Shown here piece by piece: positions 17,840-25,534 of a stretch of 51,645 bases of DNA. The notes beneath the pieces are model-generated. The model had not been told where the DNA came from. It searched no databases and saw only the letters and a list, made by a program, of their open reading frames with translations. The translations under genes were made by a program, and so were the position numbers. The stretch's first letter is position 1, and each line of letters opens with the position of its first letter. Source of the stretch: Candidatus Omnitrophota bacterium (GTDB lineage Bacteria > Omnitrophota > Gorgyraeia > Aquiviventales > Aquiviventaceae); assembly GCA_016190215.1 (NCBI GenBank), contig JACPRA010000026.1:1-51645 (forward strand). Direction: 5' to 3'.

Positions 17840-18871
17840 ATGAAAGCCGTCCTCTTTCGCGCCCACGGCGGCCCTGAGGCGCTCGAGTACGCCGACGCGC
17901 CGGACCCGGTCCCCGGGCCGGGCGAGGTCGTCGTCCGCGTCAAGGCGTGCGCGCTCAACCACCTGGACATCTGGATCCGCCAGGGCATCCCGGCTTACAA
18001 GATCAGCTTGCCGCACATTTCCGGCTGCGACGTCGCCGGGGTCGTCGAGCGCGTCGGGCCTGACGCCGGCGATGCGCGCGTCGGAGCGCCGGTGGTCCTG
18101 GCACCCGGCCTGAGCTGTTTCCGCTGCCGCTGGTGCCACGCCGGCCTCGACAACCTGTGCGAGTCGTACGGCATCCGGGGCGCCAAAACCGACGGCGGCT
18201 ATGCCCAGCTCGTCACGGCGCGGGCGCAGGATCTGCTGCCGATGCCGGAGGGGGTGTCGTTCGAACAGGCGGCGGCCTACCCGCTGGTCTTCCTCACCGC
18301 TTGGCACATGCTGATCACGCGCGCGGCGCTGCGGCCGGGCGACACCGTCCTCGTCCACGCGGCCGGCAGCGGGGTCGGGCACGCCGCCATCCAGATCGCC
18401 AAGCTCGCCGGCGCCTCGGCGGTCTACACCACCGTCGGCAGCGACGCCAAATCCGCCAAGGCCAAAGCGCTGGGCGCCGATGCCGTCATCGTCCACCAGC
18501 GCGAGGACGTGGTTGCGCGCGTGCAGGAGCTCACCGGCGGGCAGGGCGTGGATGTCGTCGTCGAGCATATCGGCCCGGCCACGTGGGAGGGCAGCGTGAA
18601 ATCCCTCAAGAAGTACGGGCGGCTGGTCACCTGCGGCTCCACCGCCGGCCCCAGCGCCCCGCTGGATTTTCGCTACGTTTTTTCCCGCCAGTTGACCATC
18701 CTGGGTTCGATGATGGGCACGCGCAGCGAGCTGCTGGCCGTGACCCAGCTCGTTGGGCAGCGCCGCCTCACCCCCGTGGTGGACACCGTCTTCCCGCTGC
18801 GCGACGCGCGCGCCGCCCAGGAGCGGATGCTCGCCCGGGACGTCTTTGGCAAGCTCGTGCTGCAACCCTAA
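17840..18871 (+). CDS. Zinc-dependent alcohol dehydrogenase family protein
   Basis: A 343-residue medium-chain dehydrogenase. The structural zinc lobe is CFRCRWCHAGLDNLC, the catalytic domain starts 'MKAVLFRAHGGPEALEY', and the Rossmann motif is 'VLVHAAGSGVGHAAIQIAKL'. The 'HISGCDVAGVVERVG' segment is typical of the zinc-binding/quinone-oxidoreductase-like branch. The substrate is not evident. It lies 6 bp after the ACT gene and 14 bp before the PfpI gene. Confidence 0.88.
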   Translation: MKAVLFRAHGGPEALEYADAPDPVPGPGEVVVRVKACALNHLDIWIRQGIPAYKISLPHISGCDVAGVVERVGPDAGDARVGAPVVLAPGLSCFRCRWCHAGLDNLCESYGIRGAKTDGGYAQLVTARAQDLLPMPEGVSFEQAAAYPLVFLTAWHMLITRAALRPGDTVLVHAAGSGVGHAAIQIAKLAGASAVYTTVGSDAKSAKAKALGADAVIVHQREDVVARVQELTGGQGVDVVVEHIGPATWEGSVKSLKKYGRLVTCGSTAGPSAPLDFRYVFSRQLTILGSMMGTRSELLAVTQLVGQRRLTPVVDTVFPLRDARAAQERMLARDVFGKLVLQP

Positions 18872-18885
18872 TTGCGGAGGATCGC

Positions 18886-19404
18886 ATGGCACTCACCGGC
18901 AAGCGTGTCGCCATTCTGGTGGAAGACCTCTACCAGGACCAGGAAGTCTGGTATCCGTATTTCCGGCTGATCGAGGCGGGTGTCGAGGCGCTGGTGGTGG
19001 GCACCAACAAGAAAGAGTTCAAATCCAAGCACGGCTATCCGATCACCGCCAACGTCACCGTGGACAAAGTCTCCTCCAAGCAGTTCGACGCGCTGATCGT
19101 CCCCGGCGGCTACGCCCCCGACATCCTGCGCCGCTATCCGGAGGTGATCACGCTGGTCAAAGAGATGGACCGCGAGGGCAAACTCATCGGCGCCATCTGC
19201 CACGCCGGCTGGGTGCTCTGCTCGGCCGACGTGCTGCGCGGCAAAACCGCCACCTGCTTCTTCGCCATCAAAGACGACCTCGTCAACGCTGGGGCCACCT
19301 ACGTGGACCGCGACGTCGTCCGCGATCGCAACCTCATCACCTCCCGCAAGCCCGAAGACCTCCCCGCCTTCATGCGCACCTTCCTCGCTGCTCTTGCTGA
19401 ATAG
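18886..19404 (+). CDS. DJ-1/PfpI family protein (YhbO-like deglycase/protease-like)
   Basis: A 172-residue protein with 'RVAILVEDLYQDQEVWYPYFRL' including the conserved glutamate region, 'ALIVPGGYAPDILRR', and the nucleophile cysteine in 'GAICHAGWVL'. Members act as stress proteins, described as deglycases or intracellular proteases. GCGGAGG lies 7 nt before ATG 18886. The inverted-repeat element begins 21 bp after its stop. Confidence 0.9.
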   Translation: MALTGKRVAILVEDLYQDQEVWYPYFRLIEAGVEALVVGTNKKEFKSKHGYPITANVTVDKVSSKQFDALIVPGGYAPDILRRYPEVITLVKEMDREGKLIGAICHAGWVLCSADVLRGKTATCFFAIKDDLVNAGATYVDRDVVRDRNLITSRKPEDLPAFMRTFLAALAE

Positions 19405-19424
19405 CTTTTCCTTCCCTGACAGGA

Positions 19425-19592
19425 GCGGTGTGGGAGTGTTGGAGCGGCACGTTCGAAATTTCGAGCGGGCATGGTGTCCCGCCGCAGGCGGGACGAGCGA
19501 GAAATTTCGCCGAGCGCAGCGAGCCACCCCGGCCCGTCAGGCAATCCTCGCGCCGGGGAGCAAGCGGTGCCGCTCCAACACTCCCACACCGC
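19425..19592. mobile_element. 168-bp MITE-like inverted-repeat element with internal hairpins
   Basis: Perfect 26-bp terminal inverted repeats (19425-19450 and 19567-19592, starting GCGGTGTGGGAG) enclose 116 bp. Inside there is a nested hairpin, arms CGAAATTTC...GTCCCGC and GCGGGAC...GAAATTTCG (19453-19510), and a GC hairpin CCCCGGC...GCCGGGG (about 19533-19564). The GC hairpin is also present in ispA (25156-25187), identical at 26 of 32 positions with only transitions between them. There is no coding frame of note and no clear target duplication. It fills the gap between the PfpI gene and the Rrf2 promoter and could also act as a terminator. Confidence 0.75.
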
Positions 19593-19601
19593 GACGCAAC
19601 G

Positions 19602-19633
19602 TATTTGACAAGTTTAGTAGGGTATCATACACT
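19602..19633 (+). promoter_or_regulatory. Promoter and likely Rrf2/IscR-type operator
   Basis: TTGACA (19605-19610), 17-nt spacer, TACACT (19628-19633). The -35 and spacer, ATTTGACAAGTTTAGTAGGG followed by TAT, resemble the E. coli IscR type 1 site (ATAGTTGACC...ACTCGGG), so the downstream Rrf2 protein probably controls itself here. The predicted leader is only about 6 nt. Confidence 0.6.
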
Positions 19634-19645
19634 GGCGTCACTCCC

Positions 19646-20098
19646 ATGAAATTGTCCACCCGCTCCACCTACGGCCTGCGCGCCCTCGTCGAGCTCGGTC
19701 TCGGCGCCGGCGGCGTGCCGTTGTCCGCCTCGGTCATCGCCAAGCAGCAAAGCCTCTCCACCGCCTACCTGGAACAACTGTTGCATCGCCTCAAGTTGCG
19801 CGGCCTGGTGTTGAGCATCCGCGGCCCCAAGGGCGGCTACCTGCTCGCCAAAAAACCGCAGCATCTGACGATCGCGGAAGTCGTGCATGTGCTCGACGGG
19901 ACGCCGCCCGCAAAAAACGGCAACGGCAAGAGCAAAGACACCCCCCGCCATGCCCAGCGCATCGCCCTGGCGGTGTTCCACTGCGTGCATGAGCGGCTGC
20001 TGAAGTCCCTGGATGAGGTGACGTTGAAGGATTTATGCGATGAGGTGCGCGAGCAGGACGGCGAAGCGCTCGACCACCGGTATGTGTTCCATATCTGA
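19646..20098 (+). CDS. Rrf2 family transcriptional regulator lacking the Fe-S cysteines
   Basis: A 150-residue winged-helix protein: 'MKLSTRSTYGLRALVELGLG', 'LSTAYLEQLLHRLKLRGLVLSIRGPKGGYLLAK' and 'ITIAEVV'-like region match Rrf2/IscR. IscR holds an iron-sulfur cluster through three cysteines after the wing; here that region (about 85-110) is Lys/Asn/Gly-rich and has none, leaving one cysteine further on. So it may sense something else or act cluster-free. ATG 19646 starts at the family N-terminus. An IscR-like site lies in its promoter. The 5-FCL gene follows 5 bp downstream. Confidence 0.85.
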   Translation: MKLSTRSTYGLRALVELGLGAGGVPLSASVIAKQQSLSTAYLEQLLHRLKLRGLVLSIRGPKGGYLLAKKPQHLTIAEVVHVLDGTPPAKNGNGKSKDTPRHAQRIALAVFHCVHERLLKSLDEVTLKDLCDEVREQDGEALDHRYVFHI

Positions 20099-20103
20099 CG
20101 TGA

Positions 20104-20649
20104 ATGACCAAGCAGGCATTACGAACGTCGTTGTTACGACGGCTACAACAGCAGAAGGAGAACGAACGCCTTCGGAAGAGCGCACATGTGCGACGGAGAC
20201 TGGCTCGTGTCGGAGCATTTCGGCGGGCGAAGACGGTGTGTTGTTACGTCGCCTTGCCGTATGAAGTCGAGACGCGGCGGTTAATGACACAGATGCTGGA
20301 GACAGGCAAGCGCGTGGTGGTGCCGTTGGTGCGGGGAACGCGCCTCGTGCTCTCGGAGCTGCGGGATCTGGACACAGATCTCGCGCCGGGGGCCTACGGG
20401 GTGTGGGAGCCTGTGCGCTCCGCGGTGCGCCCGGTGCCCGTGAAGGACGTGGACCTGGTGCTCGTGCCGGGGCTGGGATTCGACCGGCGCGGCCATCGCC
20501 TGGGCCACGGCCTGGGGTATTATGACCGGCTGCTCGCGCGCCTGCCCAAGACGACGGCCACCATCGGCCTGTGCTTCGATTTCCAGCAGCTTGACCGCCT
20601 GCCGACCGCTCCGCACGATCACGCGGTGCAGCGGGTGCTTGCCGCCTAG
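20104..20649 (+). CDS. 5-formyltetrahydrofolate cyclo-ligase
   Basis: A 181-residue protein. The family signature is clear: 'VDLVLVPGLGFDRRGHRLGHGLGYYDRLL', with basic N-terminal helices (MTKQALRTSLLRRLQQQK) that bind ATP. It converts 5-formyl-THF to 5,10-methenyl-THF, recycling the folate pool. It is downstream of the Rrf2 gene and 53 bp before rny. Confidence 0.9.
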   Translation: MTKQALRTSLLRRLQQQKENERLRKSAHVRRRLARVGAFRRAKTVCCYVALPYEVETRRLMTQMLETGKRVVVPLVRGTRLVLSELRDLDTDLAPGAYGVWEPVRSAVRPVPVKDVDLVLVPGLGFDRRGHRLGHGLGYYDRLLARLPKTTATIGLCFDFQQLDRLPTAPHDHAVQRVLAA

Positions 20650-20702
20650 CCGCTCCGTCCTTCCGAACGTGTTGCTCGCCCCACGGGAAGGAGTAACGCG
20701 CC

Positions 20703-22259
20703 ATGATAGGGTTGCTTTTCAGTGTATTGGCCGGGCTCGTCGGCGGGGTGGCCCTCGGGTTTGCCCTCAAAGCGGTCCTCGGCCGCCGGCAGCTTGACAG
20801 CGCCGAGCTGAAATCCAAGCAGGTCATCGAAGAGGCCGCGCGCCAGGCGGAGGCCGTCCGGAAACAGGCCCAGGTGGAGGCCAAGGACGTGCTGCACAGC
20901 GTGCGGCAGGAGTTCGAGGAGAAGACCAAGGGCCGCCGCGACGAGCTGAGCCAGCAAGAGCGCCGGCTGCACCAGCGCGAAGAGTCGCTGGACCGCAAGA
21001 TCGAGGCGCTGGACCGCAAGGACAAGGAGTTGGCCGACCGCCTGCGCCAGTTCGCGGCGCGCGAGCAGGGCCTCAAGGCCAAGGAAGACGATCTCGACCG
21101 CGTGATCGCCGAGGAGAAGGAAAAGCTCAAGGCCGTCTCCGGGCTCAGCGTGGAGGAGGCCAAGCAGCGGCTGGTCGCCCAGGTGGAGCAGGAGTGCCGC
21201 TCGGAAAGCGGCATGGTGATCAAGCGCATCGAGGAGGAAACGCAGCGCGACGCCCAGGCGATCGCCAAGAAGATCATCGTGGATACGATGCAGCGCTGCG
21301 CTTCGGAGTTCACGGTGGAAACCACCACCTCCACCATCCATCTCCCGAGCGAGGAAATGAAGGGCCGCATCATCGGGCGCGAGGGCCGCAACATCAAGGC
21401 CTTCGAGCTGGCCACCGGGGTGGATCTGATCGTGGATGACACGCCGGACGTCGTGACCTTGTCGTCCTTCGACGTGATGCGGCGCGAAGTCGCCCGCATC
21501 TCGCTCCAACGGCTGATGTCGGACGGCCGCATCCACCCCGCCCGCATCGAGGAGATCGTCGAGCGGGTCAAGCGGGAAGTGGAGCAGGTGGTCGTGCAGG
21601 AAGGGGAGAAGGCCATCCAGGAGCTGGGCCTCCAGGGCATGCATCCGGAGCTGGTCAAGCTGCTCGGGCGCCTGAAGTTCCGCACCAGCTACGGGCAGAA
21701 CGTGCTGATGCACCTGAAAGAATCCGCGCACCTGTGCGGCATGCTCGCGGCCGAGCTGGGCCTGAACCAGCGGCTGGCGAAGCGCTGCGCGCTGCTGCAC
21801 GACATCGGCAAGGCGGTCAGCCACGAGGTGGAAGGGCCGCACGCCTTGATCGGGGCGGAGCTGGCCAAGCGCTACGGCGAGGTGCCGGAGGTGGTGCATT
21901 CCATCGAAGCGCACCATGAGGACGTGGTGGCCTCCAACATCTACGCCGTGCTCACCATCGCCGCGGATTCCATCAGCGGCTCGCGGCCCGGGGCGCGCGG
22001 CGACACGCTGGAAGCCTACGTCAAGCGGCTGCACACGCTGGAAACCATTTGCGACTCCTTCGCCGGGGTCGAAAAGGCCTACGCGATCCAGGCCGGCCGG
22101 GAAGTGCGGGTGATCGTCCAGCCCGAGCGCGTGACCGACTTGGAAGCCATCTCGCTGGCCCGCGAGATGAAGAAGAAAGTGGAAGGCTCCATCGAGTTCC
22201 CCGGCCAGATCAAGATCACCGTCGTCCGGGAAACCCGCGCCGTGGAGTACGCTCGATAA
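20703..22259 (+). CDS. rny: Ribonuclease Y
   Basis: A 518-residue protein. One N-terminal membrane helix (residues 2-25), a long coiled coil rich in Glu/Lys/Arg/Gln (about 35-190), a KH domain with 'GRIIGREGRNIKAFE', and an HD domain with 'RCALLHDIGKAVSHE' and 'EAHHEDV'. It is a membrane-tethered endoribonuclease that starts mRNA decay. GGAAGGAG lies upstream of ATG 20703. The order rny then ymdB is common in several phyla; a heptamer hairpin separates them here. Confidence 0.95.
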   Translation: MIGLLFSVLAGLVGGVALGFALKAVLGRRQLDSAELKSKQVIEEAARQAEAVRKQAQVEAKDVLHSVRQEFEEKTKGRRDELSQQERRLHQREESLDRKIEALDRKDKELADRLRQFAAREQGLKAKEDDLDRVIAEEKEKLKAVSGLSVEEAKQRLVAQVEQECRSESGMVIKRIEEETQRDAQAIAKKIIVDTMQRCASEFTVETTTSTIHLPSEEMKGRIIGREGRNIKAFELATGVDLIVDDTPDVVTLSSFDVMRREVARISLQRLMSDGRIHPARIEEIVERVKREVEQVVVQEGEKAIQELGLQGMHPELVKLLGRLKFRTSYGQNVLMHLKESAHLCGMLAAELGLNQRLAKRCALLHDIGKAVSHEVEGPHALIGAELAKRYGEVPEVVHSIEAHHEDVVASNIYAVLTIAADSISGSRPGARGDTLEAYVKRLHTLETICDSFAGVEKAYAIQAGREVRVIVQPERVTDLEAISLAREMKKKVEGSIEFPGQIKITVVRETRAVEYAR

Positions 22260-22269
22260 CTCACATGAA

Positions 22270-22350
22270 GCAGACAGCAGACAGCACACAGTACACAGAA
22301 GAAGCGGTTCGCCGCTTTGTTCTGTCTGCTGTGTGCTGTTGGCTGTGTGC
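22270..22350. mobile_element. Heptamer-array hairpin (copies 3 and 4), candidate internally deleted element
   Basis: Forward array GCAGACA x2, GCACACA, GTACACA (22270-22298) and reverse array TGTCTGC, TGTGTGC, TGTTGGC, TGTGTGC (22323-22350) face each other. Between them lies AAGCGG-TTCG-CCGCTT, a perfect tetraloop stem, so the whole unit folds into one long imperfect hairpin. The inner flanks (CACAGAAG and GCTTTGTTCTGTCTG) resemble those of the arrays around the four-helix-bundle gene at 50040-50506. It fills almost all of the rny-ymdB gap. Confidence 0.75.
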
Positions 22351-22359
22351 CGAGGAGTA

Positions 22360-23166
22360 ATGAAGGTCCTGTTCATCGGCGACATCGTGGGCCGCCCGGG
22401 CCGGGTGGCGGTGGAGCGCTTCGTGCCGTCGTTGCGCGAGGAGCGCGGCATTGACTTCGTCGTCGCCAACTGTGAAAATGCTGCAGGTGGGGCGGGGATC
22501 ACGCCGTCGGTGGCGGACGAGCTCTTCCGCGCCGGGGTGGATGCGCTCACGTCCGGCAACCACGTCTGGCGCGTGAAAGAAGGCATTGAGCTGCTCAAGC
22601 TGGATCCCCGCGTGCTGCGCCCGGCCAACTATCCCGACCGCGCGCCGGGCGCCGGGTCCGTGGTGCTGGAAACCTTGGGCGGCGTGAAAGTCGGCCTGCT
22701 CAACCTGCAGGGCCGCGTGTTCATGGACCCGGTGGTGGACTGTCCCTTCCGCACCGCGGAACGGGAAGTCCAGCGGCTGCGCCTGTCTACCTCCATCATC
22801 CTGGTGGACATGCACGGGGAGGCCACCAGCGAGAAGGTGGCGCTGGGCTGGTTCCTCGACGGCACAGTGTCCTGCATCGTCGGCACGCACACGCACATCC
22901 AGACGGCCGATGAGCGCATCTTGCCCAAAGGCACGGGATTCTTGACCGACCTGGGCATGACCGGCCCGTACGATTCAGTGATCGGCCGCGACACACAGGC
23001 GATTTTGGACCGCTTCCTCTCCGGCGTGCCGGGAAAGGCCGAGGTGGCCTCCAGCAATATCCAACTGCGCGGCGCGCTCGTGGAGATTGACCGCGCGACC
23101 GGCAAGGCGACACAGATTGAGCGCGTCGCCCTGGCGTTAAAAGAATCGGTGAAAGATGTCCGCTGA
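22360..23166 (+). CDS. ymdB: TIGR00282 family metallophosphoesterase (YmdB-like)
   Basis: A 268-residue phosphodiesterase. Metal-site motifs: FIGDIVGRPGR, NCENAAGG, SGNHVW, DMHGEATSEK and GTHTHIQTADE. YmdB-type enzymes cleave cyclic nucleotides such as 2',3'-cAMP in Bacillus and often follow rny. CGAGGAG lies just before ATG 22360, 9 bp after the heptamer unit. Its end overlaps xseA by 11 bp. Confidence 0.92.
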   Translation: MKVLFIGDIVGRPGRVAVERFVPSLREERGIDFVVANCENAAGGAGITPSVADELFRAGVDALTSGNHVWRVKEGIELLKLDPRVLRPANYPDRAPGAGSVVLETLGGVKVGLLNLQGRVFMDPVVDCPFRTAEREVQRLRLSTSIILVDMHGEATSEKVALGWFLDGTVSCIVGTHTHIQTADERILPKGTGFLTDLGMTGPYDSVIGRDTQAILDRFLSGVPGKAEVASSNIQLRGALVEIDRATGKATQIERVALALKESVKDVR

Positions 23167-24430
23167 GATCGCAGCCATCACCATCCAGTCGGCCCCGGCC
23201 GCCGCGCCCCAGGCGCTGACCGTCGCGCAGGTCGTCGCCCATATCCGCGATGCCGTCGCGAGCCGGTTTCCCGCCGCGCTGTGGATTGAGGGGGAAGTGT
23301 CCAACTGCACCTACCACGCCTCCGGCCACATCTACTTCAGCCTCGTGGACGAGCAGGTCACCGACCGGTTCGGCCAGCGCCTGGTCCTGCCGTGCGCGTT
23401 CTTCCGGGGGGCCAACCAGGGGCTCAAATTCAAGATCACCGACGGGCTCAAGGTGCTCGCTCTGGGCCAGGTGATGCTCTATGAAAGCCGCGGGCAATAC
23501 CAGCTTCGCGTGCTGCGGGTGGAGCCCAAAGGTGTCGGCGCGCTGCAACTGGCCTTCGACCAGCTCAAGAAGCGCCTCAGCGCCGAAGGGCTCTTCAGCG
23601 AGGAACGCAAGCGCCCCCTTCCCGCCCTCCCGAACCGCATCGGCATCATCAACTCGCGCTCCGGCTCCGCCGTCCATGACATGGTGAGCAAGCTGCGCGG
23701 GTGGTTCGACGTCGTGATCCTCGCCTGCAAAGTGCAGGGCGACGGCGCGGCCGACGACATCGCCGCCTGCCTGGACATGGCCAACACGCTCAACGTGGCG
23801 GACGTGCTCATCGTCGGGCGCGGCGGCGGCAGCGTCGAAGACCTCTGGGCGTTCAACGAAGAGCCGGTCGCGCGCGCCATTGCGCGCTCGCGCATCCCGG
23901 TCATGTCCGCCGTCGGCCATCAGGATGACTGGACCATTGCCGATTACGTGGCCGACCACCGCGCCTCCACCCCCACCGACGCCGCCAAGCTGCTGGTGAA
24001 CGAGCGCCAGCAGCTCCTGGAGCGCGCCCGGCAGCTTGCCGGCGAGCTGGTGGGCGGCATGGAGCAGTACCTCGCCCTGCAGACGCATGAAGTGCAGGGC
24101 CTCACGGACCGGCTGGACCTGCTCCATCCGGCCCAGCAGCTCGCCGAGGCGCGGCGCCGGGTCGAGCAATGGCAATCCCAGTTGGTGCAGGGCATGACCT
24201 ACGCGCTGGACCGCGACGAACAGCGCTTGGGCGCGCTGGCCGGGCGGCTGCAGGCCTTGAGCCCGCTCGCGGTGCTGGCGCGCGGCTACAGCATCACCTT
24301 CCGCTTGCCGGACCGGCGCGTGGTGACGGACCCCTCGGCGGTCCACGCCGGGGACCGGCTGGAAACGCAGGTGGCGCGCGGCACGATCCTCAGCGCGGTG
24401 ATGGAAACCACTCACATGGAGCGAGCCTGA
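23156..24430 (+). CDS. xseA: Exodeoxyribonuclease VII large subunit
   Basis: A 424-residue protein with an N-terminal OB-fold ('LWIEGEVSNCTYHASGHIYFSLVDE') and the catalytic region 'NRIGIINSRSGSAVHDMV', 'VLIVGRGGGSVEDLWAFNEE', 'VMSAVGHQDDWTIADYVADHRASTPT'. Near the end, 'SPLAVLARGYSIT' is the family tail. Where most homologs read GHETD the sequence is GHQDD, a small change beside the active site. With XseB it degrades single-stranded DNA. It shares TGATG with xseB. Confidence 0.94.
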   Translation: MSAEIAAITIQSAPAAAPQALTVAQVVAHIRDAVASRFPAALWIEGEVSNCTYHASGHIYFSLVDEQVTDRFGQRLVLPCAFFRGANQGLKFKITDGLKVLALGQVMLYESRGQYQLRVLRVEPKGVGALQLAFDQLKKRLSAEGLFSEERKRPLPALPNRIGIINSRSGSAVHDMVSKLRGWFDVVILACKVQGDGAADDIAACLDMANTLNVADVLIVGRGGGSVEDLWAFNEEPVARAIARSRIPVMSAVGHQDDWTIADYVADHRASTPTDAAKLLVNERQQLLERARQLAGELVGGMEQYLALQTHEVQGLTDRLDLLHPAQQLAEARRRVEQWQSQLVQGMTYALDRDEQRLGALAGRLQALSPLAVLARGYSITFRLPDRRVVTDPSAVHAGDRLETQVARGTILSAVMETTHMERA

Positions 24431-24708
24431 TGTCGGCAGAGATCAAATACGAAGACGCCCTCAAGAAACTGGAGCGCCTGGTGACGGAGCTGGATAAGTC
24501 CGACCTCGACCTCGAGGCGCGCCTGAAGAAGTTCGAGGAAGGCACCAAACTGGCCCGGCTGCTGTTGAAAAAGCTGGACCAGGCGAAGAAGAAAGTGCAG
24601 ATCCTGGTGAAGACCAACGTCGGCGATCCGGCGCTGGCTTCAGCGGACGACGAGTTTGGGAATGCCGAAGATGACGAATCGCCTGAAGCGTCTGACCGCG
24701 CGGGTTGA
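24430..24708 (+). CDS. xseB: Exodeoxyribonuclease VII small subunit
   Basis: A 92-residue helical protein with the family core 'KYEDALKKLERLVTELDKSDLDLE' and 'FEEGTKLARLLLKKLDQAKKKVQIL'. The tail (residues 65-92) is acidic. It binds the XseA coiled coil. It overlaps both xseA (TGATG) and the start of ispA. Confidence 0.92.
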   Translation: MSAEIKYEDALKKLERLVTELDKSDLDLEARLKKFEEGTKLARLLLKKLDQAKKKVQILVKTNVGDPALASADDEFGNAEDDESPEASDRAG

Positions 24709-25534
24709 CGCCGCGCTCGCCGAGGCGCTGAAGCCTCGCGACGGCGCGCCGGTCATGCTGTACGAAGCGATGGCCTATTGCGTCTCGGGCGGCGGCAAGC
24801 GGTTCCGGCCGCTGCTGTGCCTGGGCGGGTCCCTGGCCGTCGGCGGCTCGCCCGCGCAGACGCTGCCGGTGGCCTGCGCCATTGAGCTGATCCATACCTA
24901 TTCATTGGTGCACGACGATTTGCCGGCGATGGACAACGCCGATGAGCGCCGCGGCCGGCCGGCCTGCCACAAACGCTTTGGCGAAGCCGAGGCGATCCTG
25001 GTGGGCGATGCGCTGCTCACGCGGTCATTTGAGCTGCTGGCGTCGTCCCGGCTGCCCAACGCGCCGGCGGTGCTGCGCGCGCTGGGCCGGGCCAGCGGCA
25101 CGGAAGGCTTGATCGGCGGCCAGGTGCTAGATTTAGCACACAGCAGACAGCACACCCCGGCCCGCCGGATAGTTCTCGCGCCGGGGCGGGCAGCACACAG
25201 GGCGAAAAAGATCGAGGAGATTGCGAAGCGCAAGACCGGGGCGTTGATCCGGGCCAGCGTCGTCGCCGGCGGATTGGCCGGCGGAGCCGACCGGGCGGCG
25301 CTCAACCGCCTCTCGCGCTACGGCGAGCGGCTGGGGCTGGCGTTTCAGTTGGTGGACGACCTGCACGATCGCGACGGGGCGGTGGCCGTCGTCGGCGAGC
25401 AGCGCGTGCGGCAGCGGGCCGAACGATGCATTGCGCAAGCGATGCAGCAGGTGGAACCGTGGGGACGCCGGGCCTGGCTCCTCACCGCATTGGCGGAGTG
25501 GCTAACAAGGAACGCGAATGACACGACTGCTTGA
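24662..25534 (+). CDS. ispA: Polyprenyl (farnesyl/geranylgeranyl) diphosphate synthase with an in-frame repeat insertion
   Basis: A 290-residue trans-prenyltransferase. The first Asp-rich motif is HDDLPAMDNADERRGRP, preceded by the GGKRFRP substrate loop; the second is QLVDDLHDRDG. The normal segment between 'GGQVLDL' and 'KIEEIAKRKTGALI' is replaced by about 23 residues (AHSRQHTPARRIVLAPGR and following) encoded by a heptamer array plus a GC hairpin at 25136-25200. The frame is kept and both catalytic motifs remain, so the enzyme may still work. It starts inside xseB at ATG 24662 (or 24671) and overlaps dxs by 17 bp; both enzymes serve isoprenoid synthesis. Confidence 0.9.
   Translation: MPKMTNRLKRLTARVDAALAEALKPRDGAPVMLYEAMAYCVSGGGKRFRPLLCLGGSLAVGGSPAQTLPVACAIELIHTYSLVHDDLPAMDNADERRGRPACHKRFGEAEAILVGDALLTRSFELLASSRLPNAPAVLRALGRASGTEGLIGGQVLDLAHSRQHTPARRIVLAPGRAAHRAKKIEEIAKRKTGALIRASVVAGGLAGGADRAALNRLSRYGERLGLAFQLVDDLHDRDGAVAVVGEQRVRQRAERCIAQAMQQVEPWGRRAWLLTALAEWLTRNANDTTA
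25136..25200 (+). repeat. Heptamer array plus GC hairpin inserted in ispA (copy 5)
   Basis: GCACACA, GCAGACA, GCACAC (25136-25155), then CCCCGGC...GCCGGGG (25156-25187), then CAGCACACAG (25191-25200). The hairpin matches the inner hairpin of the 19425-19592 element at 26 of 32 bases. The insertion is entirely within the coding frame of ispA. Confidence 0.8.

Noticed and set aside
22270-22350. CRISPR-like array
   Set aside because: Units are 7 bp with no spacers, and they occur as short arrays at seven separate places; no cas genes are present.
20646-22628. A 660-codon frame antisense to rny
   Set aside because: Same explanation; it also runs through the heptamer hairpin and has no protein-like motifs.
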